30,404 nucleotides of DNA, from assembly GCA_023488565.1 (NCBI GenBank), contig JAMDDZ010000047.1, forward strand, positions 1 to 30,404, given 5' to 3'. Source of the stretch: Bacillota bacterium (GTDB lineage: Bacteria > Bacillota > Sulfobacillia > Sulfobacillales > Sulfobacillaceae). The translations under genes were made by a program, and so were the position numbers. Below the pieces are notes generated by a model. That model was not told the DNA's origin. It saw nothing but the letters and a program-made list of their open reading frames with translations, and did not search any database. Positions 1 through 6,734 of the stretch are shown piece by piece. Positions within the stretch are counted from its first letter, which is position 1, and the number at the start of each line of letters is the position of its first letter.

Positions 1-1
1 T

Positions 2-460
2 TATCCAAGCCTGAGTGCTATTGACAACCTAACATTTTATGCCAAGCTTTGGGGTTTGGACAAGCCATCAGATCGTGCCGCCAATGCTTTAAAACAGGTT
101 GGATTGACGTGGTCGCAAACCGATCCAGTTAAGACTTATTCCCGGGGAATGCTGCAACGAGCGGCAATAGCTCGAGTGTTTCTGACACAACCGAAACTGT
201 TGCTGCTAGATGAACCTTATACGGGATTGGACTTGGCCGCGCAAGATTTTTTAGATGCGACCCTTAGGTCGTTTCAAGCGACGGGCGGTGCCATCATTTT
301 AATCACCCACAATGTTCACGAGGCCATTCGGGTGGCGCAGGCGGTTACCATATTGGTTCGAGGACGGTTGGTATGGTGGTCAGATACCCAGGGATGGAGT
401 GCCGACCGACTCGCATCAGAATATCAAAAGTGGCTCGGAGGAGGCGCCCGACATCCGTAA
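2..460 (+). CDS. ccmA: Heme exporter ABC ATPase CcmA, 3' part
   Basis: This is the C-terminal part of an ABC transporter ATPase. Its reading frame is open from base 2, so the gene begins before the window and the Walker A motif is not seen. Visible are the ABC signature (SRGMLQRAAIAR), Walker B with the catalytic glutamate (LLLLDEP), the D-loop (YTGLD) and the switch histidine (LITHN). The next genes are ccmB and ccmC, so it is most likely CcmA, the ATPase of the CcmAB unit that works on heme handling during cytochrome c maturation. The TTG at 56 is an internal codon, not a credible start. A generic ABC ATPase is the alternative, but the neighbours argue strongly for CcmA. The gene ends in a GGAGGAGG stretch (437-444) that doubles as the ribosome binding site of ccmB. 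Confidence 0.88.
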   Translation, partial: YPSLSAIDNLTFYAKLWGLDKPSDRAANALKQVGLTWSQTDPVKTYSRGMLQRAAIARVFLTQPKLLLLDEPYTGLDLAAQDFLDATLRSFQATGGAIILITHNVHEAIRVAQAVTILVRGRLVWWSDTQGWSADRLASEYQKWLGGGARHP

Positions 461-1118
461 GTTTTGGCTAATCATTCAAAAGGACTTGATGGTGGAGTGG
501 CGCACCAAAGATATGTGGGTCACCATGATGGCGTTTGTTCTAATGGTCATTTTTGTATTTGCTTTTGCCCTGGACACGGGTAGAGTTCAGTTTAGCCTCG
601 TGTTCCCAGGCATTTTATGGATGGCGTTCCTGTTTGCGGGCATGATAGGCATTAGCCGAACTTATGCACACGAGGTTCCCGAGGATACGCTCACCGGTTT
701 AATATTGGCACCCGGTGACAGAATGACAATATATTTGGCTAAGCTCGCGACGGCTTTTTTGTTTATGATGGGGATGGAAGCCCTTGCGACGCCAATATTT
801 TTTTCTCTGTTTAATGAGCCATGGAATGGCTCATGGGGCCCCATGATTTTGGTCCTGATCCTAGGGGCGTTGGGTTTAGTGGAGTTGGGCACGCTGTTGT
901 CTGCTATTAGCGCCAACCTCAAATCAGGGGAAATGATTTTTACAGTTTTGTTGTTCCCCTTTGAGATTCCGGTGCTAATTTGCACTGTCGAGGCCACTCA
1001 GGCGATCTTGTCAGTTCCTTCGGGAAATCCCTGGCTATGGCTGCATGGACTGATGGCATACGATGCGATTTTTCTGGCCTTGCCGTTATTGCTTTACGAT
1101 TATTTATGGGAGGTGTAG
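453..1118 (+). CDS. ccmB: Heme exporter membrane subunit CcmB (probable ATC start)
   Basis: CcmB is the membrane subunit of the heme-exporter-like complex with CcmA. The protein has about six hydrophobic segments, and its N-terminal region (KDLMVEWRTK before the first helix) resembles CcmB of Gram-positives. The frame is open upstream to an ATG at 312, but that would add 47 residues overlapping ccmA with no ribosome binding site. The best start is ATC at 453, 8 nt after GGAGGAGG (437-444), giving 221 residues, the usual CcmB length. An ATG at 489, behind a weaker AAGGA, would remove the conserved KDL segment. The stop overlaps the ribosome binding site of ccmC. The function is confident; the start codon is an inference. 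Nested inverted repeats lie inside the gene at 814-845. Confidence 0.85.
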   Translation: MRKFWLIIQKDLMVEWRTKDMWVTMMAFVLMVIFVFAFALDTGRVQFSLVFPGILWMAFLFAGMIGISRTYAHEVPEDTLTGLILAPGDRMTIYLAKLATAFLFMMGMEALATPIFFSLFNEPWNGSWGPMILVLILGALGLVELGTLLSAISANLKSGEMIFTVLLFPFEIPVLICTVEATQAILSVPSGNPWLWLHGLMAYDAIFLALPLLLYDYLWEV

Positions 1119-1121
1119 CAG

Positions 1122-1811
1122 GTGAAACGTCTCTTTGCAAAGGACTGGTGGATTTGGGTTGTATTGCCAGTTATGCTGATTGCTTTGTATTATGACTTTA
1201 TCGGAAGCCCCAATGACGTGCAATTAGGGGCCAGTGCTCGCATCTTATACTTCCATATCGGTTCGGCTGCAGTAGCTGGCATCGCCTTTACCGTCACAGC
1301 TATTGCCAGCATTGGATATCTCATTCAACGTACTGTGGTATGGGACATTTGGGCCGCCGCTTCAGCAGAGATTGGAACGGTGTTTACTACCATGATTTTA
1401 GTCAGTGGCACCATTTGGGGACGTGTAGCCTGGGGGGCCTGGTGGACTTGGGACCCGAGGCTGACTGCCACACTCATTTTATGGGTCATATTTGCTGGAT
1501 ATCTATTATTGCGGGAATGGTCAGATAACTTTGAACGCAGGGCCACCTATTCCGCGATTATAGCCTTAATCGCTTATATCGATGTGCCGATTGACTATAT
1601 GACAATTCGTTGGTGGCGTTCCATTCATCCGGTTATTTTTACTAATCAAGGGATTAACATGCCGGTTTCGATGCAAATACCTATGTTTCTTTCGATGGGT
1701 GCAATGACGTTGGTGTTTATTGTGTGGATGGCGGTGCGTATGCGGCTAATGCGGGCCGAGTTAGGCGTGGTTGACTTGAAAAATGCAATTCGATCGCATA
1801 TTGAAGGATAG
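1122..1811 (+). CDS. ccmC: Heme-handling protein CcmC, cytochrome c maturation
   Basis: CcmC is a six-helix membrane protein that binds heme on the outer face of the membrane and passes it on for attachment to c-type cytochromes. The tryptophan-rich heme-binding motif WGAWWTWDPRLT lies at residues 104-115. Conserved external histidines are seen at about 45 (YFHIGS) and 169 (SIHPV), which match the axial ligands of the family. The length of 229 residues is typical. It starts at GTG, 6 nt after GGGAGGTG and 3 nt after the ccmB stop, so it is translated with ccmB. A related role in the ResC/CcsA heme-handling superfamily is possible, but the size and the ccmAB context favour CcmC. Confidence 0.93.
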   Translation: MKRLFAKDWWIWVVLPVMLIALYYDFIGSPNDVQLGASARILYFHIGSAAVAGIAFTVTAIASIGYLIQRTVVWDIWAAASAEIGTVFTTMILVSGTIWGRVAWGAWWTWDPRLTATLILWVIFAGYLLLREWSDNFERRATYSAIIALIAYIDVPIDYMTIRWWRSIHPVIFTNQGINMPVSMQIPMFLSMGAMTLVFIVWMAVRMRLMRAELGVVDLKNAIRSHIEG

Positions 1812-1830
1812 ACTAAGGAGGGGATGAGCT

Positions 1831-2064
1831 ACGACACCGTTACAGCATGAATATCTTCTGGCGCTTTTCGGAGCATACACCGGGCTTTTTATCATTATGT
1901 TCGGGTTCATGTACCGCATGTTGCAAAAGAGCCGCAAGCTTGACCATGATGTTAAGCTGTTGAAAGAGGAATGGATTGGTCAACCGGAGGTAACAGCGGA
2001 ACCGGACGATGCTAACTCAGCGGTAATGCCCACGGTACGGGGACAAGGGATGCAAGACGCCTAA
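1831..2064 (+). CDS. ccmD: Small CcmD-like membrane protein (probable ACG start)
   Basis: This short gene lacks a standard start and is easily missed. The frame reads TPLQHEYLLALFGAYTGLF, then a hydrophobic helix, then a basic stretch (RMLQKSRKLDHD) and a polar tail, about 77 residues in all. One N-terminal helix preceded by HEYLLA and followed by positive charges is the pattern of CcmD, the small protein that stabilises the CcmABC heme-release complex. Its place directly after ccmC agrees. The ribosome binding site AAGGAGGGG (1815-1823) lies 7 nt before ACG at 1831; a TGA sits just upstream in frame. The next in-frame ATG (1894) is inside the helix. An overlapping ATG at 1824 opens only eight codons. 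The tail is longer than in typical CcmD and overlaps the convergent gene by 48 nt. Confidence 0.7.
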   Translation, partial: TTPLQHEYLLALFGAYTGLFIIMFGFMYRMLQKSRKLDHDVKLLKEEWIGQPEVTAEPDDANSAVMPTVRGQGMQDA

Positions 2065-2259
2065 GGTCCAGTGTTTAAGAAGAAGCCGGGCCGTTTCGGC
2101 GGGACTCAGGAGAATGGCTGACGACATGCGAGTGATGAATCGTCGGCGGCTCAATACTTCTTCAACGTATAAGGCTTGATGGTGAGCCTTTAAGACTTGG
2201 CAAACTATCGGTGATTTGGTTTGCGTCACGACATAATCGCCCGGACGGATGACCAACAT
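2017..2259 (-). CDS. Small protein of unknown function
   Basis: An 80-residue protein that I do not recognise. It is probably real because its ATG (2257-2259) is preceded at 7 nt by a full AAGGAGG (2267-2273 on the plus strand). It begins MLVIRPGDYVVTQTK, a beta-rich start of the kind seen in small SH3/KOW-like barrels, and continues with a basic central part (LSRRRFITRM) and a helix (SPAETARLLLKHW). It has no signal peptide or membrane segment. It is transcribed towards the ccm operon and overlaps the last 48 nt of ccmD. The barrel idea is only an impression from the residue pattern. Confidence 0.55.
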   Translation of the reverse strand: MLVIRPGDYVVTQTKSPIVCQVLKAHHQALYVEEVLSRRRFITRMSSAILLSPAETARLLLKHWTLGVLHPLSPYRGHYR

Positions 2260-2373
2260 GATAATGCCTCCTTGGCTCGTGCTTAAGAATAGTGTATTTT
2301 ATGCGCAAGTTTTGGTTTCGGTGAAGTGGCGGTACTAGGCGGATGTATTACTGCCGGAAAGAAGGGTAGCGGA

Positions 2374-3060
2374 ATGGCGAGTTTGTTATTTTGGGCCGCA
2401 GCACTCTTGGCGCTAATCTTTGCAGCAAATTTGGTTAGTCGTTATCGCGCGAAAAAATCGCCTTTTTATCTGTGGTGGAGTGTCTCGTTCTTTTTGTACG
2501 TTATTGCCTTTGGTATGGAAGCGTTGACGGTGTCTAGCAACTGGAACTCGATCTTTGAGTACCAGTTGTACATCATTGGCTCTGCCGGATTAGTGGGAGC
2601 GATGTCCGTTGGCACCACATACTTGGCACTGCCAAAATCCAAGGTGGCCGTCGGATACGCAGTCTATTTTATCTTGGTGGAAGTCTTGTTGGCGATATTC
2701 GCTTTTGTGAATCCGCCAGTACTTCATGGCAGTTGGGAAGCTTTGAATGCGGGGAAAAATGCGATTGTCGGCACTACCCGAATCTTTTATTTACTGTTAG
2801 CGGCCGTAGGTGGGCCCATCGTGGTGATAGGGGCGCTGTGGTCATGGTGGAAGACGCGCCGTTATTACAATTTGTTAATAGCTCTCGGGGCATTGGTGCC
2901 GAGTTCAGCGGGCACTTTGGCCTCGCAAGGGATTGCCACGGCGATTTTCCCCGTCATGAACATTGTTGGTTTGGTTTTGATATTTTTAGGCTACGTCTAT
3001 TCTCGGTCCAGCAGTCAAGGACGGGTGGGCCGGAGTCAACATCAGGCGCGAGGGGCGTAG
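2374..3060 (+). CDS. Seven-helix membrane protein of unknown function
   Basis: I do not recognise a family. From the ATG at 2374 the protein has 228 residues and seven hydrophobic segments (roughly 1-21, 31-52, 62-85, 92-113, 132-157, 163-185 and 189-211), with a short basic C-terminal tail. An in-frame GTG at 2326 would add 16 polar residues; the ATG is preferred because it opens straight into the first helix, although its ribosome binding site (AAGAAGGG) is weak. The gene stands alone, separated from the ccm operon and closed by an intrinsic terminator at 3081-3107. It is diverged from the small minus-strand gene, so the 2260-2370 interval probably holds both promoters. No charged or histidine pattern hints at a substrate. 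Confidence 0.75.
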   Translation: MASLLFWAAALLALIFAANLVSRYRAKKSPFYLWWSVSFFLYVIAFGMEALTVSSNWNSIFEYQLYIIGSAGLVGAMSVGTTYLALPKSKVAVGYAVYFILVEVLLAIFAFVNPPVLHGSWEALNAGKNAIVGTTRIFYLLLAAVGGPIVVIGALWSWWKTRRYYNLLIALGALVPSSAGTLASQGIATAIFPVMNIVGLVLIFLGYVYSRSSSQGRVGRSQHQARGA

Positions 3061-3080
3061 GACGTCCTGAATTTTTCGCA

Positions 3081-3107
3081 GGGAGCTCCAAAGGGGGCTC
3101 CCTTTTT
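3081..3107 (+). terminator. Intrinsic terminator after the seven-helix protein
   Basis: A 9-bp stem is formed by GGGAGCTCC (3081-3089) and GGGGCTCCC (3094-3102), with one G-T pair, a four-base loop and a run of five T. It ends the transcript of the membrane protein and separates it from the mutase operon. Confidence 0.88.
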
Positions 3108-3210
3108 GTGAGACATGGTAAACTAGCGAAGAAAGAACGATGCCGATTTGGAAAATGACCCATAATATAGTGAGTGTAGGGCCACAGGCCGACGTAGGGA
3201 GGAATTGCTG

Positions 3211-3600
3211 GTGATTCGTGTGTTGGTTGCCAAACCGGGACTGGACGGTCATGATCGCGGGGCCAAGGTGATTGCCCGAGCCTTGCGCGATGCAGGCATG
3301 GAGGTAGTGTATACCGGATTGCACCAAAGTCCGGAACAGGTGGTAGACGCTGCCCTTTCGGAAGATGTTGATGTATTAGCGCTGTCGATTTTATCAGGTG
3401 CGCATCCTACTCTGGTACCGCGCATCATGGAATTGGTGCGTCAAAATCACATGGATGATGTGTTGATTTTGTTAGGTGGTATCATTCCGGAAGATGATGT
3501 TGAAGACATGGTACAAGCCGGTGTTGCCAAGGTGTTTGGTCCCGGAACCGACACCAACGATATTGTGCGCTTCATCCGTGAACGGGTGAAGGACGAATGA
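3211..3600 (+). CDS. Acyl-CoA mutase small subunit, B12-binding
   Basis: A 129-residue stand-alone cobalamin-binding domain of the methylmalonyl-CoA/isobutyryl-CoA mutase type. The cobalamin ligand motif DxHxxG is D12-G-H14-D-R-G17, followed by the expected Rossmann pattern, with the usual LSG and GG segments (ALSILSGAH, LLGGIIPEDD). It carries no substrate-binding barrel, so it must pair with a large subunit encoded elsewhere. GTG at 3211 is chosen because GGGAGG (3197-3202) lies 8 nt upstream; the TTG at 3205 is too close. The stop overlaps the meaB start (ATGA). The substrate, methylmalonyl- or isobutyryl-type, cannot be told from this subunit alone. The roughly 100 bases upstream are too short for a complete cobalamin riboswitch and I see none. 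Confidence 0.88.
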   Translation: MIRVLVAKPGLDGHDRGAKVIARALRDAGMEVVYTGLHQSPEQVVDAALSEDVDVLALSILSGAHPTLVPRIMELVRQNHMDDVLILLGGIIPEDDVEDMVQAGVAKVFGPGTDTNDIVRFIRERVKDE

Positions 3601-4550
3601 AGGATTTGGATGACCTTAAACAGGGGGTTTTTCAAGGACAAAAACGCGCAATTGCAAGGGGATTGACGTGGATTGAACAAGGACGTCAAGAGGGAAAATT
3701 GTTGGCCCAGCAATTGTTTGCTCATGGTGGTCGGGCCCATGTCATTGGGGTGACGGGATCCCCTGGTGTGGGAAAATCCACCCTTGTCAATGCTCTCACT
3801 TTGCACCTTCGCCATGAGGGTTATAAGGTGGGGATTTTGGCGGTGGATCCATCCAGCCCTTTTACTGGGGGCGCGATCTTAGGGGATCGGATTCGCATGC
3901 AAGATTCTGTGATGGACCCAGGTGTGTTCATGCGTAGTCTGGCGAGTCGAGGCCATCTAGGCGGATTATCCCGCGCCACTTTTGGCGCGCTAACGTTACT
4001 CGATGCCGCGGGGTTTGATAAAATTTTGATTGAAACCGTGGGGGCAGGGCAGTCGGAAGTGGAGATCATGCAAATGGCTCACACCACCATGGTGGTGCTG
4101 GCACCTGGGATGGGCGACGATATTCAAGCAATCAAGGCAGGAATTTTGGAGATCGGGCAGATTTTTGTCGTGAATAAGGCGGATCGGGATGGGGCCGACC
4201 ATACGGTACGGTCGATCCGCAGTATGCTGGGACTGACTAGCGAGCACCCTGAGTGGATGCCGCCTATCATTAAAACGGTGGCAGAGGATGGACGCGGCAT
4301 GGAAGAAGTGAACCAGGCTTTGTTTCGGCACCATCAATATTTAACCGAGCATGGATTGCTGGATCGGTTCCGCTGGACTCAGACCGAACATGTCATTGAA
4401 CAAGCGGTTTCCGATTTAGGGGAACGACTGGTACGGAAAGCACGTTTGGAAAATTCGTGGGCAAAACGCGTGGTAGCCGTGGGTGAGGGATCGGCTGATC
4501 CAGATCGCGTGGCCGAAGAGATATGGCGTCATACCATTCAGGAGGACTAG
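3597..4550 (+). CDS. meaB: MeaB/ArgK-type GTPase, mutase chaperone
   Basis: MeaB is a G3E-family GTPase that loads and protects adenosylcobalamin in methylmalonyl- or isobutyryl-CoA mutase. Walker A is GSPGVGKST (54-62), with the MeaB signatures AVDPSSPFTGGAILGDRIRM (82-101) and ETVGAGQSE (146-154), and a NKAD guanine specificity motif (193-196). The length of 317 residues is usual. The ATG overlaps the stop of the B12-binding subunit by 4 nt, so the two are translated together, which fits a mutase and its repair chaperone. The acyl-CoA dehydrogenase follows a few bases later in the same operon. Confidence 0.95.
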   Translation: MKDLDDLKQGVFQGQKRAIARGLTWIEQGRQEGKLLAQQLFAHGGRAHVIGVTGSPGVGKSTLVNALTLHLRHEGYKVGILAVDPSSPFTGGAILGDRIRMQDSVMDPGVFMRSLASRGHLGGLSRATFGALTLLDAAGFDKILIETVGAGQSEVEIMQMAHTTMVVLAPGMGDDIQAIKAGILEIGQIFVVNKADRDGADHTVRSIRSMLGLTSEHPEWMPPIIKTVAEDGRGMEEVNQALFRHHQYLTEHGLLDRFRWTQTEHVIEQAVSDLGERLVRKARLENSWAKRVVAVGEGSADPDRVAEEIWRHTIQED

Positions 4551-4554
4551 AGCG

Positions 4555-5718
4555 ATGGGACTCAGCGTACTTACGGAAGAAGAAAATACAATTCGTGATG
4601 CCATCCACCAATTGGTGCGGGATACCATTGCCAAAACCTCGGCCGAATTTGATCGTACTCAGACATTTCCTCGAGTCAACATGGAGCTATTAGGGAAACA
4701 GGGCTATTTGGGCATGATTGTGGATCCTAAGTGGGGTGGTAGCGGGGCGACCTACTTGGCTCAAACTTTAGTGGTGGAGGCTATTGCAGCTGCAGACCCA
4801 GCGACAGCGGTCATTTATGAAGTGCATAATTCTTTGCACCTTGAAGGGATTTGGCGTTATGGTACAGATTTGCAAAAAGCCCGATACCTGCCCTCCTTAT
4901 GTCAGGGCACTGCGATTGGAGCGTTTGCGATTACTGAGGCCAATGCCGGATCTAATGCTGCTGCATTGACTTCTCGCGCCGAACGCCATGGGGATCACTA
5001 TATTTTAAATGGTCGTAAAATGTTCATTACCAGTGCAGGCGAGGCGGATCGCTATCTCGTCTTTGCAACCTTGGACCCCTCTCTTGGAGAACGGGGCATC
5101 ACCGCCTTCATCGTGGAAAAGGAGACCAAAGGATTGTCTTTTGGGCCGCCTGAGGACAAAATGGGCATCCGTGCATCGCGCACCTCGGAATTAATTTTAG
5201 ATAGTGTGGAAGTCCCGGTAGAGCAGCGCCTTGGGGAGGAAGGCCAGGGATATGCCATGGCCCTTTACTTGCTGGATGGGGGTCGAATAGGCATCGCAGC
5301 GCAAAGCATTGGTATTATGACTACGGCCTTGGAAAGATCTCTAGCTTATGCGCGACAAAGAGAACAATTCGGAGAAACGATTGGTCATTACCAGGGGGTA
5401 CAGTGGCGGTTGGCGGACATGGCGACCGATCTCCATGCAGCCCGAATGATGGCATACGAAGCAGCGCGTCGTCGTGAAGAAGGTCCCAGCCAACGACCGT
5501 TATTTGCGATGGCAAAGCTTTTTGCCTCCGAGAAGGCGGTGCAGCATGCAGCGGATGCAATTCAAATTTTCGGCGGTTATGGCTATATGCGGGAATATGG
5601 GGTCGAACGCTTGTTGCGTGACGCGAAGGTAACAGAAATTTACGAAGGTACGTCGGAAATGATGCGGTTAGTCATTGCTTCAAGGCTTCTTAAAAATTAC
5701 GACCTTGACAACATCTAA
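4555..5718 (+). CDS. Acyl-CoA dehydrogenase
   Basis: A 387-residue FAD-dependent acyl-CoA dehydrogenase, which oxidises an acyl-CoA to the 2-enoyl-CoA. Signatures include AFAITEANAGSNAAAL near the flavin site, GRKMFITSAG, and the C-terminal RDAKVTEIYEGTSE, in which glutamate 364 is at the position of the catalytic base. The ATG at 4555 is chosen because an AGGAGG lies about 9 nt upstream; a longer frame to 4483 would run into meaB. Its place after the mutase small subunit and meaB suggests branched-chain or short-chain acyl-CoA breakdown, such as isobutyryl-CoA. This substrate is an inference from context. Confidence 0.9.
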   Translation: MGLSVLTEEENTIRDAIHQLVRDTIAKTSAEFDRTQTFPRVNMELLGKQGYLGMIVDPKWGGSGATYLAQTLVVEAIAAADPATAVIYEVHNSLHLEGIWRYGTDLQKARYLPSLCQGTAIGAFAITEANAGSNAAALTSRAERHGDHYILNGRKMFITSAGEADRYLVFATLDPSLGERGITAFIVEKETKGLSFGPPEDKMGIRASRTSELILDSVEVPVEQRLGEEGQGYAMALYLLDGGRIGIAAQSIGIMTTALERSLAYARQREQFGETIGHYQGVQWRLADMATDLHAARMMAYEAARRREEGPSQRPLFAMAKLFASEKAVQHAADAIQIFGGYGYMREYGVERLLRDAKVTEIYEGTSEMMRLVIASRLLKNYDLDNI

Positions 5719-5734
5719 GGAGGCCAAGCCTATC

Positions 5735-6481
5735 ATGACGGAGCCTATACGCGTAGTCTTGGCCGGTGCGTCGGGTCGGACCGGCCGTGAAGTAGGGAAG
5801 GCCATTTTGGAGTCTTCTGATATTCAATTGGCCGGGGCCATTGGTCATCACCAGGCAGGGAAGTCGGTGGATGCCATATGGCCGGGGGTGAAATCCGAAA
5901 TCATAATTACCGTTGAGCTCCCCCACTGTGACTATCCGGCCGTTCTGGTAGATTTTACCGAACCTGAATCTGCATTTTGGCGAGTACTGGAGGCAATTGG
6001 CCGAGGATGGCATGTGGTTATTGGCACCACGGGGTTTACCGCCGATCAGAGGGACGCCATGGCCCGCCAAGTGGCAGATCATGGCGTCGGCGGTGCATTG
6101 ATTGCCAATTTTTCTCTGGGAGCCTGGCTCCTGGAACATTTGGTCCAGGAAGCCGCCCAGTATTTTAGCGAAGCGGAGCTAGTTGAAGCCCATCATCCAC
6201 ATAAACGGGACCGTCCGTCAGGTACCGCTAAACGCCTTGCCGCTATGTTAGCCCGTGTCTGGAAAAAGCCTCAAGATGAGATTCCGATCCACGCGATGCG
6301 TTTGCCGGGAATGGTTGCCCATCAAGCGGTCGTGTTTGGCGCTCCCGGCCAAATATTGACAGTACGGCACGATGTGCATGATCGCAGTGCCTACACAGCC
6401 GGGGTATTGCAGACGATACGCCGCATCGACCGCTTTCCCGGCCGACTTATTCAGGATCTGGGTGAATTGGTGGAGCGTTGA
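5735..6481 (+). CDS. dapB: 4-hydroxy-tetrahydrodipicolinate reductase
   Basis: DapB reduces hydroxytetrahydrodipicolinate with NAD(P)H in lysine and diaminopimelate synthesis. The 248-residue protein has the nucleotide-binding GASGRTGR (11-18), VIGTTGF (96-101), ANFSLG, and the catalytic and substrate-binding block EAHHPHKRDRPSGTA (151-165), with the catalytic histidine pair (153-154), lysine 157 and the PSGTA loop. The family usually has KxDAPSGTA; here arginine replaces the alanine before PSGTA. The ATG follows TAAGGAGG. It comes 16 nt after the acyl-CoA dehydrogenase, so it is probably co-transcribed although the pathways are unrelated. Its last 35 bases overlap the convergent small gene. 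In a sporeformer the pathway also feeds dipicolinate. Confidence 0.94.
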   Translation: MTEPIRVVLAGASGRTGREVGKAILESSDIQLAGAIGHHQAGKSVDAIWPGVKSEIIITVELPHCDYPAVLVDFTEPESAFWRVLEAIGRGWHVVIGTTGFTADQRDAMARQVADHGVGGALIANFSLGAWLLEHLVQEAAQYFSEAELVEAHHPHKRDRPSGTAKRLAAMLARVWKKPQDEIPIHAMRLPGMVAHQAVVFGAPGQILTVRHDVHDRSAYTAGVLQTIRRIDRFPGRLIQDLGELVER

Positions 6482-6638
6482 CGGGTTCGTCGACATCGTC
6501 AGCGACTTTCCTAGCTAAGGTTAAAAAACGATCCCGGTACGGGCTCGGTGTAGGTTTGACTTCCGCCTTCACCATACGCCGTAGTTGGTCCAATGCGGAT
6601 TCCGCCCCTGCGACTACAGGTTTTTTGCGACGGGCCAC
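6447..6638 (-). CDS. Small SASP-like protein
   Basis: A 63-residue protein starting at GTG (6636-6638), behind a complete AGGAGGTGA (6643-6651 on the plus strand). The first third, MARRKKPVV then AESALDQLRRMVKAEV, resembles the N-terminal half of alpha/beta-type small acid-soluble spore proteins, which coat DNA in spores. The usual second half with GGE and MVKRL is replaced by a proline- and arginine-containing stretch (TPSPYRDRFLTLARKVADDV) and an acidic proline-rich tail. It may be a divergent spore protein or an unrelated small basic protein. It overlaps the end of dapB and is divergent from cysK. Confidence 0.5.
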   Translation of the reverse strand: MARRKKPVVAGAESALDQLRRMVKAEVKPTPSPYRDRFLTLARKVADDVDEPVNAPPIHPDPE

Positions 6639-6734
6639 GAAATCACCTCCTAAACCATAGTATGTTCCAATGATATGCTACAATAATGGTAAGTTTTGAT
6701 ATCGGAAATGCGGTAATATCGGTTGGGGTGAGTG

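Noticed and set aside
312..452. N-terminal extension of ccmB from ATG 312
   Set aside because: It overlaps ccmA out of frame, adds a non-hydrophobic stretch absent from the family and has no ribosome binding site.
3108..3210. Cobalamin riboswitch before the B12-binding subunit
   Set aside because: The interval is only about 100 bases and no B12-box or matching helices are seen.
5690..6139. Long open frame on the minus strand opposite dapB
   Set aside because: It is the shadow of dapB, has no ribosome binding site and no family resemblance.
6658..6664. Sporulation sigma-G-like -10 box (CATACTA on the minus strand) before the SASP-like gene
   Set aside because: No matching -35 box at the right distance, and the transcript would begin directly at the ribosome binding site.
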